DNA of 7,090 nucleotides, taken from Tannerella sp. (GTDB lineage Bacteria > Bacteroidota > Bacteroidia > Bacteroidales > Tannerellaceae). The notes under the pieces were generated by a model, which was given only the letters and a program-made list of their open reading frames with translations, made no database searches and was not told the origin of the DNA. Positions within the stretch are counted from its first letter, which is position 1, and each line of letters opens with the position of its first letter. Position numbers and translations under genes: made by a program. The DNA lies in NCBI GenBank assembly GCA_031267485.1, contig JAIRYY010000286.1, positions 1 to 7,090 of the forward strand, read 5' to 3'. This document shows positions 1 through 6,705 of this stretch, one piece after another.

Positions 1-3
1 TCA

Positions 4-1116
4 CTAACCACTAATCATTATTATCATGGTTGCGCCGAAGCCATATTCGCGGAACGATGCATCCTGAAAACGGGCCTGTTGTCGATATGTGGTTTTCAGT
101 TCTTTCTCGATTGCCGTACGCAATACGCCTTCTCCTTTACCGTGAATAAAAACTATTTTCTGTCCTTTCTTACCCGAATTAGCTTTCATGATTTCGTGAA
201 ACTTTGACAGCTGATAGTTCAGGATGTCCGCATTGTTCATTCCCGAAGCGGAATCCAGTAACTGATTGATATGCAAATCCACTTCGATGGTCTCATTGGC
301 AGGCTTTGTTTTTTTGACGGCGGGTTTCGGTGCACGGCGTTCCTCCTTTATCTTTCCGCACATCGCCTCCTGAATGTCCGTTGCGGAGACAAGCATCTGT
401 TTCTCCGGCCGGTCATTTGCGACAAGGGGAACGACCAGCGCATCTTCGTCAAAGAAATCATTTTTGGTAAAACAGTGCAATTTATAAAATTTCACCGTAT
501 CAAGGCGTAATTCTATGGACATGACATTCTTCAGGAGGAAACTCCGGCCCTCTTTCAATGCAATCATTTGCACGCAGATATGTTCCAGTTCGTTCACCGC
601 CGACTTCTCAAATTCTTCAATAAAAATCTTCGTGTCCGGCTCAATCAGTCCGTGGCGACGACTTGTCCAGCTATTGTTCCTGCAACTCATATAGTTGAAA
701 TACAGATAATAGTTGCTCTCATTGATGAGGTATGCCTCAAAAGAACTCTGCATGAAGTTTTTCGGCTCGACGGGCAAATAGGCAAGGCTTAAATTCAGGC
801 GTTCTCCCTGCGGCGTCTCTTCGAACACGTGACGTTCGGGCGCTTTCACTTCCGTTTTTGAAGCGGTTTTTACCGGTGGGACATAAGGCTCAGGCTCCTT
901 ATTCTCCATCCGGCGGTCGGCTTCACCCACAACAATACACTCGGCGATAAGCGCCGGCACATCAAATCCGTTCTCATCCTCCACCAGTACCTGATTCCTG
1001 CCGTGAAAAGCCGTGACAACGCCACCGCCCACACTGTTCAGAAAACGCACCCGGTCTCCTATCTTCAGCATCGTCTTCGATGACGGAGATACATCCATAA
1101 AATCTTCTTTCCTCAT
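4..1116 (-). CDS. DUF2027 domain protein with C-terminal Smr domain
   Basis: A 370-residue protein found characteristically in Bacteroidetes. Residues about 18-65 form a small beta-rich, KOW/SH3-like segment (KIGDRVRFLNSVGGGVV). A charged Pro/Lys/Glu linker follows (about 66-105), then a beta-sandwich-like DUF2027 core (about 106-235), a second basic linker (about 255-275) and an Smr domain (about 276-370). The Smr signatures are present: DLH at 280-282 and HGKGEG at 325-330. Smr domains bind or nick nucleic acid and act in ribosome collision rescue or DNA repair in other proteins. The role of this fusion is not established, and nothing here shows nuclease activity. The ATG at 1116 is supported by a -7 box just upstream; Met7 is a possible later start. 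The gene ends with TAG followed at once by an in-frame TGA. It diverges from queA. The family is certain, the function is not. Confidence 0.93.
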   Translation of the reverse strand: MRKEDFMDVSPSSKTMLKIGDRVRFLNSVGGGVVTAFHGRNQVLVEDENGFDVPALIAECIVVGEADRRMENKEPEPYVPPVKTASKTEVKAPERHVFEETPQGERLNLSLAYLPVEPKNFMQSSFEAYLINESNYYLYFNYMSCRNNSWTSRRHGLIEPDTKIFIEEFEKSAVNELEHICVQMIALKEGRSFLLKNVMSIELRLDTVKFYKLHCFTKNDFFDEDALVVPLVANDRPEKQMLVSATDIQEAMCGKIKEERRAPKPAVKKTKPANETIEVDLHINQLLDSASGMNNADILNYQLSKFHEIMKANSGKKGQKIVFIHGKGEGVLRTAIEKELKTTYRQQARFQDASFREYGFGATMIIMISG

Positions 1117-1139
1117 AGTTCATTCCGTTTATTATGGTG

Positions 1140-1147
1140 CAAAAGTA
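1140..1147 (-). promoter_or_regulatory. -7 box of the DUF2027-Smr gene promoter
   Basis: Read on the minus strand this is TACTTTTG, a perfect match to the Bacteroidetes -7 consensus TAnnTTTG. It is followed by CACC and lies 24 bp upstream of the ATG. The 12-mer TACTTTTGCACC is identical to the one in front of the tRNA-Lys gene. No convincing -33 TTTG is seen at the usual 19-21 bp spacing. The predicted leader is about 15 nt with no Shine-Dalgarno sequence. Confidence 0.6.
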
Positions 1148-1156
1148 CGGCTTTTG

Positions 1157-1187
1157 TTGTAAAACCGAAGTATTTCCCGTAAGTTTG
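1157..1187 (+). promoter_or_regulatory. queA promoter (-33/-7)
   Basis: A TTG at 1157-1159 (within TTGTTG), a 20-bp spacer and TAAGTTTG at 1180-1187 fit the Bacteroidetes promoter (TTTG, 19-21 bp, TAnnTTTG). Transcription would begin at about 1193-1196, just upstream of the ATG at 1200. This argues against translation starting at the far upstream ATG at 1134, which would lie outside the transcript. The -33 element is only partial. Confidence 0.6.
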
Positions 1188-1199
1188 CGCGAAAAAAAC

Positions 1200-2519
1200 A
1201 TGAATATGTCCGACAGGGAGGCAGAAATACCGGCGTCCGCACGCTGTATCGACATGGATGAATACGATTATCCGTTGCCTGACGAACGCATCGCCGGATT
1301 TCCGCTCGGCGAGCGCGACAAATCCAGACTGCTGTTATACGGGAACGGCCATGTGAGCGAAAGCATTTTCAACCGGCTGCCGGATTTTCTGCCGGAAAAA
1401 TCGCTGATGATATTCAACAACACACGCGTAATTCAGGCGAGGCTGCTGTTTACGAAAGATACGGGAGCGCGGATAGAAATTTTCTGCCTCGAACCGGAAG
1501 AACCGCGCGATTATGCGATGAATTTTCAGTCGCGCGGGCAGTGTCGCTGGACGTGTCTTGTCGGCAACCTCAAACGCTGGAAGAGCGGTGCGCTGAAACG
1601 TGCGTTGACGGTGGGAAATACGGAAATAGCGCTGACTGCCGAACGTGAACAGGCGCATGGACAGGCGCATGGCATATTGTTCCGGTGGGAAAACCTGACG
1701 CCGGCATCCGCCGGTTTGCACGACGCCCGGCCGCACGACAGTCAGCCGCATGATGCGGAAACGTCATGCACTTTTGCGGAAATCCTTGACGTTGCCGGCA
1801 TACTGCCTATTCCTCCCTATCTGCACCGCGAGACGGCGCCGTCCGATTTGCAGACATACCAGACGGTTTATTCGAAAATAAAAGGCTCGGTTGCCGCGCC
1901 GACAGCCGGATTGCACTTCACCCCTGAAACGCTGGACGCGCTCGGCAAAAAAGGGATTGTCCGGGAGGAAGTGACGCTGCACGTGGGAGCGGGAACATTC
2001 AAACCCGTACAGACAGACACAATCGGCGAACATGAGATGCATACCGAATTTATCTCCGTAAACCGCCGCACCATCGCAGCGCTGCTCAACCATACCGGCC
2101 GGATAACAGCCGTCGGAACAACATCGGTGCGCACGCTCGAAAGCCTGTATTACGTGGGCGCTGCGCTCGAAACCAATCCCGATACGACGCCGGAAAGACT
2201 CGCCGTAAAGCAGTGGATACCGTACCGGAATGATGTCCCGCGGATATCTGCGGAGGATGCGTTAAAAAACATTATCCGTTACCTCGATAACCGTCAGCTC
2301 GAAAAACTTGTCACTTCCACGCAGATAATCATCGTGCCCGGCTACCGGTTCCGTATCGTAAACAATATGATAACCAATTTCCATCAGCCCAAAAGCACCC
2401 TCCTGCTACTTGTTTCCGCATTCGTGAAAGGCGACTGGAAAAAGATTTACGACTACGCGCTAAATCACGATTTCAGATTTTTAAGCTATGGCGACAGTTC
2501 ATTTCTGACCGGAGGGTAA
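1200..2519 (+). CDS. queA: S-adenosylmethionine:tRNA ribosyltransferase-isomerase (long Bacteroidetes form)
   Basis: QueA transfers and isomerises the ribosyl group of SAM onto 7-aminomethyl-7-deazaguanine in GUN-anticodon tRNAs, giving epoxyqueuosine in the cytosolic queuosine pathway. Family motifs, numbered from the 1200 start (439 aa): FNNTRVIQARL (72-82), VAAPTAGLHFTPE (231-243), LHVGAGTFKPV (260-270), EHEMHTE (277-283), AVGTTSVRTLES (304-315), TNFHQPKSTLL (392-402) and FRFLSYGDSS (425-434). Classical QueA is about 340-360 aa, so this is the longer Bacteroidetes variant. It also carries a poorly conserved His/Asp-rich insert (about 166-190). The open frame reaches back to an ATG at 1134, but that lies upstream of the apparent promoter. 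ATGs at 1200, 1206 or even 1254 (MDEYDYPLPDERIA) fit better, and 1200 is chosen provisionally. Bacteroidetes may also encode a standard QueA elsewhere, so the exact substrate of this form is less certain than the family. Confidence 0.92.
   Translation: MNMSDREAEIPASARCIDMDEYDYPLPDERIAGFPLGERDKSRLLLYGNGHVSESIFNRLPDFLPEKSLMIFNNTRVIQARLLFTKDTGARIEIFCLEPEEPRDYAMNFQSRGQCRWTCLVGNLKRWKSGALKRALTVGNTEIALTAEREQAHGQAHGILFRWENLTPASAGLHDARPHDSQPHDAETSCTFAEILDVAGILPIPPYLHRETAPSDLQTYQTVYSKIKGSVAAPTAGLHFTPETLDALGKKGIVREEVTLHVGAGTFKPVQTDTIGEHEMHTEFISVNRRTIAALLNHTGRITAVGTTSVRTLESLYYVGAALETNPDTTPERLAVKQWIPYRNDVPRISAEDALKNIIRYLDNRQLEKLVTSTQIIIVPGYRFRIVNNMITNFHQPKSTLLLLVSAFVKGDWKKIYDYALNHDFRFLSYGDSSFLTGG
1649..1672 (+). 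repeat. 12-bp perfect tandem duplication inside queA
   Basis: ACAGGCGCATGG occurs twice back to back (1649-1660 and 1661-1672), keeping frame and encoding QAHG-QAHG in the variable part of the protein. It looks like a recent slippage duplication in a region that tolerates length change. Confidence 0.9.
1719..1763 (+). repeat. Degenerate 15-bp triple repeat inside queA (HDARP-HDSQP-HDAET)
   Basis: Three 15-bp units encode HDARP, HDSQP and HDAET in the same variable insert as the 12-bp duplication. The units have diverged at DNA level (CACGAC, CACGAC, CATGAT cores). This suggests an older in-frame expansion between conserved QueA blocks. Confidence 0.75.
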
Positions 2520-2542
2520 CCTCAGGGCGGGAAGAAACGGCG

Positions 2543-2620
2543 GTGCAGCGTCCCAATATCATTTTCGTATTGACGGATGACCTCGGCTATTCCAATCCGG
2601 GCAGCATTTATCAAAGCCCG
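2543..2620 (+). pseudogene. Sulfatase 5'-end remnant
   Basis: From a GTG at 2543 the frame reads MQRPNIIFVLTDDLGYSNPG. This matches the start of family S1 sulfatases, where the RPNIIFxLxDDLGY block supplies the paired Asp residues that bind the active-site calcium. Similarity fades after about 2610. The frame continues through AT-rich, non-sulfatase sequence to a TAG at 2687-2689, inside the next gene. A normal sulfatase is about 450-600 aa, so more than 95% is missing, including the CxPxR/SxPxR formylglycine site. No other sulfatase piece is seen in the window. It lies 23 bp after queA and upstream of a lipoprotein gene followed by a sulfatase maturase. The short length leaves some doubt, but the motif is distinctive and in one uninterrupted frame. 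Confidence 0.72.
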
Positions 2621-2667
2621 CGAAGATTGAATTATAATAAAACAAAGTTTTCGCCGTTTTCTGATAT

Positions 2668-4641
2668 ATGCGGCTTGTTCATTACATAGAAATTGTGCTG
2701 GCGGGAGCATTGCTATTCTCCTGCAAAAGCGTCAAACTCAGCGTTGCCGAAGAAAAGCAACGCATGGGGGAATATTACGATGCGGCGAATATGTACCGTA
2801 AACTGTATTCGAAAGTCAAACCGGCCGAACGCGACATGCGCGCCTACGTTTCCTACCGCATGGGTGTCTGTTACCAGAAGATAAACGATGTGTCGCGGGC
2901 TACGAGCGCCTACCTGAACGCTTTGCGCTATAACTACCCGGACAGCCTGCTGAACCTGCGGCTTGCCCGAACGTATCACCAGGGAGGACGTTACAGCGAT
3001 GCCATAAACTACTACGATAAGTTTCTGGTACAGAATCCGGAAAGCGTCATTGCGCGGAACGGATTGAAAGGATGCGCACTTGCGGCGGAGATGAAGGAGA
3101 ATCCGACCCTGTACGGAGTTCGCCGGATGGATGTTTTAAATTCCCGCTACGGCGAATTTTGTCCGATGCTTACGGGTGACGATTATGAGAAGCTATACTT
3201 CGCATCGTCGCGCGTGAAGAAGATAAGCAAAGATTCCCTGAGCAATATCACGGGACAGCCCCTCAATAACATCTTCCTTGTGGAGAAGGACGAAAAGGGC
3301 GTCTGGAAAAAACCGGTCGAACTCGAAGATGCCATCAATACGAAATTCGACGAGGGAACGCCATCGTTTTCCGCCGACGGCAATACGATGTATTACACCT
3401 CCTGCGAGAGCGACCCGATAAGTTCGCGTCCTTCCGAGATACGCCTGTCCACCCGCAGCGGGGCGTCATGGGGAGCGGGAACGCGGGCCAACCTGGTCAG
3501 GGATTCTACCACAAGCGTGGGACATCCTGCCATATCGCCCGACGGCAAATACCTGTATTTCGTCTCCGATGTGAGCGGTTACGGCGGAAAGGATATTTTC
3601 CGGGCACGACTTGTCGGAACGGACGATTTCGGCGGCATGGAAAATCTTGGCCCGCAGATAAACACCGATGGGGACGAGATGTTTCCGTATGTGCGCGATT
3701 CGGTAACGATTTATTTCGCGTCGGACGGACATCCCGGACTGGGAGGCCTCGACCTGTTCAAGGCCACACGGGACAGCCTGGGTGTCTGGAAGGTGGAAAA
3801 CATGGGTTCTCCCGTAAATTCCATGGGCGATGATTTCGGGATTACGTTCGAGGGAAAATGGGAACGGGGATTTTTTTCGTCAAACCGCAATGATGCGCGC
3901 GGATACGACCATATTTATTCATTCGAACGCCCGGTCGTAACGGTTTTCATCGAGGGTTACGTGTCCGACGGCGAAGAGAATCCGATAGAAAAGGCTTTGA
4001 TACGTATCGTGGGCAAAGACGGGCTTAACGAAAAAGTGATTGCCAAACCGGACGGCTCATATAAGGTTGAACTCGAACGCGACATCAGTTATGTGATGAT
4101 GGCAAGCGCGCCCGATTACCTTAACCAGAATTTCGAGCTGAAAACGGACCCCGACGAAAAAAACGAAACTTATTACGTGGACTTCTACCTCTCGCCCGTT
4201 CATAAACCGACGGTTGTGGAAAATATTTTTTACGATTATGACAGGGCGACTCTCCGTCCGGAATCGAAGGAAGCGCTTGATGAAATAATCAAAGTACTGA
4301 ACGACAATCTCAATGTGACCATCGAAATGGGGGCGCATACCGACCGGAAAGGTTCCGACCGGTATAATGAAGGACTGGCTCAGCGACGTGCACAGTCGGT
4401 CGTGGATTATCTGATTGCATCCGGCATCCCCGACAGCCGCCTGACAGCCAGAGGTTACGGCAAATCCGAACCGAAAACCGTAACGAAGAAGATGGCCGAA
4501 GAGAACGGTTTCCTCCACGAGGGGGATGTCCTTACGGAACAGTACGTCCTCAGTCTGACACCCGAACAGCAGGATATTGCCGACCAGTACAACCGCCGGA
4601 CGGAATTTAAAGTGACCGGAACGACATACAACCTCTATTGA
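2668..4641 (+). CDS. TPR / PD40 propeller / CRD / OmpA-C lipoprotein, PorE-like
   Basis: A 657-aa envelope protein. The start is fixed by an in-frame TGA at 2662-2664. A short signal peptide ends in a lipobox, LLFSC with Cys19, predicting a lipid-anchored protein. TPR-like helices follow (about 25-130). Five PD40/WD40-like propeller blades follow (about 160-420; for example SPDGKYLYFVSD and GGKDIF, GGLDLF, GYDHIYSF). Next come a carboxypeptidase regulatory-like beta domain (about 424-510) and an OmpA C-terminal peptidoglycan-binding domain (about 517-650). That domain holds HTD with Asp559 and QRRA with Arg574, the pair that contacts diaminopimelate in OmpA-like domains. The same domain order is known for PorE (PG1058) of the Porphyromonas type IX secretion system, a periplasmic peptidoglycan-linked component. 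Orthology is inferred from architecture only, since related OmpA/PD40 proteins also exist outside that system. It is probably co-transcribed with the maturase 9 bp downstream. No clear TAnnTTTG box was found upstream. Confidence 0.9.
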   Translation: MRLVHYIEIVLAGALLFSCKSVKLSVAEEKQRMGEYYDAANMYRKLYSKVKPAERDMRAYVSYRMGVCYQKINDVSRATSAYLNALRYNYPDSLLNLRLARTYHQGGRYSDAINYYDKFLVQNPESVIARNGLKGCALAAEMKENPTLYGVRRMDVLNSRYGEFCPMLTGDDYEKLYFASSRVKKISKDSLSNITGQPLNNIFLVEKDEKGVWKKPVELEDAINTKFDEGTPSFSADGNTMYYTSCESDPISSRPSEIRLSTRSGASWGAGTRANLVRDSTTSVGHPAISPDGKYLYFVSDVSGYGGKDIFRARLVGTDDFGGMENLGPQINTDGDEMFPYVRDSVTIYFASDGHPGLGGLDLFKATRDSLGVWKVENMGSPVNSMGDDFGITFEGKWERGFFSSNRNDARGYDHIYSFERPVVTVFIEGYVSDGEENPIEKALIRIVGKDGLNEKVIAKPDGSYKVELERDISYVMMASAPDYLNQNFELKTDPDEKNETYYVDFYLSPVHKPTVVENIFYDYDRATLRPESKEALDEIIKVLNDNLNVTIEMGAHTDRKGSDRYNEGLAQRRAQSVVDYLIASGIPDSRLTARGYGKSEPKTVTKKMAEENGFLHEGDVLTEQYVLSLTPEQQDIADQYNRRTEFKVTGTTYNLY

Positions 4642-4650
4642 AACGAACGT

Positions 4651-5880
4651 ATGGGAGAAACGCTATATTTCAGTCCGCTGTCATTTCCGGTATATGTAAT
4701 GGCCAAACCTGTCGGCCCGATGTGCAACATGGATTGCGAATACTGTTACTATCTGGAAAAAAGCGAATTGTATGCGGGGCGGAAAGGATATAAAATGTCG
4801 GAGGACTTGCTCGAGCGTTTCACCGGCGAATACATAAACTGCCAAACCTCGCCATTCGTGCAGTTCACATGGCATGGAGGCGAAGCCTTGCTTCGCGGCA
4901 TTGATTTTTACCGCAGGGCGATACGCCTGCAGCAACAGTACGGACGCGGGCGCGAAATATCAAACTGCATCCAGACGAACGGGCTGTTACTCAACGACGA
5001 ATGGTGCCGCTTCTTTAAAGACTGCAATTTCCTGGTCGGCATATCCCTCGACGGGCCGGAAAGGATTCATGACCGTTACCGCAGGGACTGCGGCGGACGG
5101 GGAACGTTCAAACGTGTGATGCGGGGGGTGGAACTGCTGCATAAACACGGTGTGGAATTTAACACGCTATCTGTAATCAATGACTATAACGTCGGATATC
5201 CCATTGAAACATACCGTTTCTTTAAGGAAATAGGAAGCCGCTACATGCAGTTTTCGCCCATTGTGGAACGATTGGGCACACGCAACGACGGCCTCGAAAT
5301 GCTTGCTGCCGACGATAGGCCGGAGGACGGCGGAATCGCTTCATGGTCCGTCGACCCCGTAGCGTACGGTAACTTTTACATTCGTATGTTTGACGAATGG
5401 GTGCGCCACGATGTCGGGCAGTATTACGTGCAACTTTTCGATGCCACACTCGCCGGGATGACTGGCGAACAGCCGGGCGTATGCATATATGCGGGGACAT
5501 GCGGCCATGCCCTCGCCATGGAACATAACGGAGACGTTTATGCCTGCGACCACTTCGTATATCCCGAATATCTTAGGGGTAACATACAGCACGATTCGCT
5601 TGTGAGCATCACGCTTTCGGGCGAACAGAAACAGTTCGGCAACGACAAGCGCGACCGCCTGCCCCGGCAGTGCCGTACCTGCCGTTTCCTGAACCTGTGC
5701 AACGGTGAATGTCCGAAAAACCGGATTGCCACAACCCCCGATGGCGAATACGGGCTGAACTATCTCTGTCCCGGCCTCCGGTTATATTTCGAACATGTAT
5801 ATCCCTATATGGAATTTATGGCCGAAGAATTGCGCAATCAACGGCCACCGTCCAATATTATGACATCCGGTCTGGTATAA
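4651..5880 (+). CDS. Anaerobic sulfatase maturase (anSME), radical SAM/SPASM
   Basis: This enzyme oxidises the active-site Cys or Ser of a sulfatase to C-alpha-formylglycine in the cytoplasm, using SAM and three [4Fe-4S] clusters. The radical SAM motif is C25-x3-C29-x2-C32 (CNMDCEYC), with WHGGEA (74-79) as the SAM-binding GGE. The C-terminal SPASM domain carries the eight auxiliary-cluster cysteines 278, 284, 299, 341, 344, 350, 354 and 373, spaced as in characterised anSMEs. Asp300 follows Cys299 (ACDHF), where the family places its catalytic base. The length of 409 aa is normal. In Bacteroides thetaiotaomicron the homologue was historically called chuR. The gene sits 9 bp after the PorE-like gene, suggesting an operon, and its 3' end overlaps convergent mnmD by 43 bp. 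No intact sulfatase gene is in the window, only a relic at 2543. The maturase therefore presumably serves sulfatases encoded elsewhere. Confidence 0.93.
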   Translation: MGETLYFSPLSFPVYVMAKPVGPMCNMDCEYCYYLEKSELYAGRKGYKMSEDLLERFTGEYINCQTSPFVQFTWHGGEALLRGIDFYRRAIRLQQQYGRGREISNCIQTNGLLLNDEWCRFFKDCNFLVGISLDGPERIHDRYRRDCGGRGTFKRVMRGVELLHKHGVEFNTLSVINDYNVGYPIETYRFFKEIGSRYMQFSPIVERLGTRNDGLEMLAADDRPEDGGIASWSVDPVAYGNFYIRMFDEWVRHDVGQYYVQLFDATLAGMTGEQPGVCIYAGTCGHALAMEHNGDVYACDHFVYPEYLRGNIQHDSLVSITLSGEQKQFGNDKRDRLPRQCRTCRFLNLCNGECPKNRIATTPDGEYGLNYLCPGLRLYFEHVYPYMEFMAEELRNQRPPSNIMTSGLV

Positions 5881-6560
5881 TCCACCCGCCCCCTCAATAT
5901 CTCCCTTTTACCGGGTGGGCCGGGCAATCGCTCAACAACAAACCCGGCCGACTGCATGCTCCGGCGAACGGCGCCTTTAGCACAGTAGGTCGTGAGAACC
6001 GCTCCGTCGGCAGTATGTTCGCCTATCTTCCGAAAACCCTCTTCCGACCACATCTCCGGCTGTTTATCCGGCGAAAACGCATCAAAATAGACCACATCAA
6101 ACAATCCCGGCAATTCGCACGCGGTAAAATCGACATTCATCTTGCAAAGCGTGAAACCGGGAGTAATATCCGAATCTTCGCCCCACCGGGAAAGGTGTAT
6201 CTTTTCAAACACACCGCTTTCATCCTCAAACATTTCGGGATAATGGAGAGACATCGCCTCATCAATCGCCAGAGGATACAACTCCAAAGCCGTATAATGA
6301 ACCCTTTTTTTTACCTTTTCCGCCTCAAGAAAAGTCAGATAGGCGTTCAGCCCCGTCCCAAAACCAATCTCCAGCACATTTATTTCGGCATCCCCGTCCC
6401 TCTCCTTTTCGCGGGATGAAAGGAACGCCCTCAGTCCGGCATCCACAAAAATATGCGCCGATTCCCGCACCGCGCCATGTATGGAATGATAACACTCGTC
6501 AATCTCCGCCACATACAACGTGTGAGAAGCATCCTCCGTCAATCTTATTTCTGTTCGCAT
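5838..6560 (-). CDS. mnmD: tRNA U34 aminomethyl methyltransferase MnmD
   Basis: A stand-alone counterpart of the MnmC methyltransferase domain. It uses SAM to methylate nm5(s2)U34 to mnm5(s2)U34 in tRNAs for split-box codons (Lys, Glu, Gln and others). From the ATG at 6560 the protein is 240 aa. It has the SAM-binding loop VLEIGFGTGLNAYL (62-75), the family signature FDVVYFDAFSPDKQPEMW (154-171), TTYCAKGAVRR (190-200) and the C-terminal PGPPGKRE (213-220). A TTG at 6579-6581 would add seven residues, but it falls inside the -7 promoter box, so the ATG is preferred. The last dozen or so residues (TRPDVIILDGGR) run past the usual family end into the antisense of the maturase 3' end. No FAD-dependent MnmC oxidase domain is fused. 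The gene diverges from tRNA-Lys(CTT), whose C34 is not a substrate. Confidence 0.92.
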   Translation of the reverse strand: MRTEIRLTEDASHTLYVAEIDECYHSIHGAVRESAHIFVDAGLRAFLSSREKERDGDAEINVLEIGFGTGLNAYLTFLEAEKVKKRVHYTALELYPLAIDEAMSLHYPEMFEDESGVFEKIHLSRWGEDSDITPGFTLCKMNVDFTACELPGLFDVVYFDAFSPDKQPEMWSEEGFRKIGEHTADGAVLTTYCAKGAVRRSMQSAGFVVERLPGPPGKREILRGRVDYTRPDVIILDGGR

Positions 6561-6578
6561 CACATCAAAAACTTGGCT

Positions 6579-6610
6579 CAAACATACAGAAAAAAATCCA
6601 TATTCACAAA
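6579..6610 (-). promoter_or_regulatory. mnmD promoter (-33/-7)
   Basis: On the minus strand, TTTG (plus 6607-6610), a 20-bp spacer and TATGTTTG (plus 6579-6586) match both elements of the Bacteroidetes promoter exactly. The predicted start point is about ten bases upstream of the ATG at 6560, giving a short leader without a Shine-Dalgarno sequence. Confidence 0.75.
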
Positions 6611-6634
6611 CGCGTAAAAAAAAACCGGAAAAAC

Positions 6635-6665
6635 TTGGAAAAAGGAAATATAAAAACTACTTTTG
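6635..6665 (+). promoter_or_regulatory. tRNA-Lys promoter (-33/-7)
   Basis: TTG at 6635-6637, a 20-bp spacer and TACTTTTG at 6658-6665 match the Bacteroidetes promoter. Transcription would begin near 6672, giving a 5' leader of roughly 30 nt before the mature tRNA end. It is back to back with the mnmD promoter, 24 bp away. Confidence 0.7.
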
Positions 6666-6681
6666 CACCCGCAATTCCGTA

Positions 6682-6701
6682 ATGATGAAATTATTCATCA
6701 T
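6682..6701 (+). repeat. Perfect 8-bp inverted repeat in the tRNA leader
   Basis: ATGATGAA (6682-6689), loop ATTA (6690-6693) and TTCATCAT (6694-6701) form a perfect hairpin ending four bases before the mature tRNA 5' end. It lies inside the predicted pre-tRNA leader. It could affect RNase P processing or be a protein site. The stem is AT-rich and short, and function is unknown. Confidence 0.55.
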
Positions 6702-6705
6702 CAGC

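Noticed and set aside
1134..1199. Upstream ATG extension of queA by 22 residues.
   Set aside because: The segment contains both the queA promoter and the -7 box of the divergent gene, and its translation does not resemble a QueA N-terminus.
1335..2134. Several minus-strand open frames of 65-138 codons inside queA.
   Set aside because: They are rich in Arg, Cys and Pro, match no family and lie opposite conserved QueA motifs; G+C-rich antisense frames explain them.
2512..2523. Small hairpin GAGG-GTAA-CCTC at the queA stop, considered as a terminator.
   Set aside because: The stem is only 4 bp and no T tract follows.
3466..4518. Antisense and alternate-frame open frames (88, 121 and 153 codons) inside the PorE-like gene.
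   Set aside because: They overlap well-recognised PD40 and OmpA domains and have no family features or start signals of their own.
5882..5918. Inverted repeat CCACCCG/CGGGTGG just after the maturase stop, considered as a terminator.
   Set aside because: The loop is 23 nt, no T tract follows, and the sequence encodes the conserved C-terminal block of MnmD.
5709..6419. A 236-codon plus-strand open frame.
   Set aside because: It runs antisense to mnmD and out of frame over the end of the maturase, has no recognisable motif, and both overlapping genes are strongly supported.
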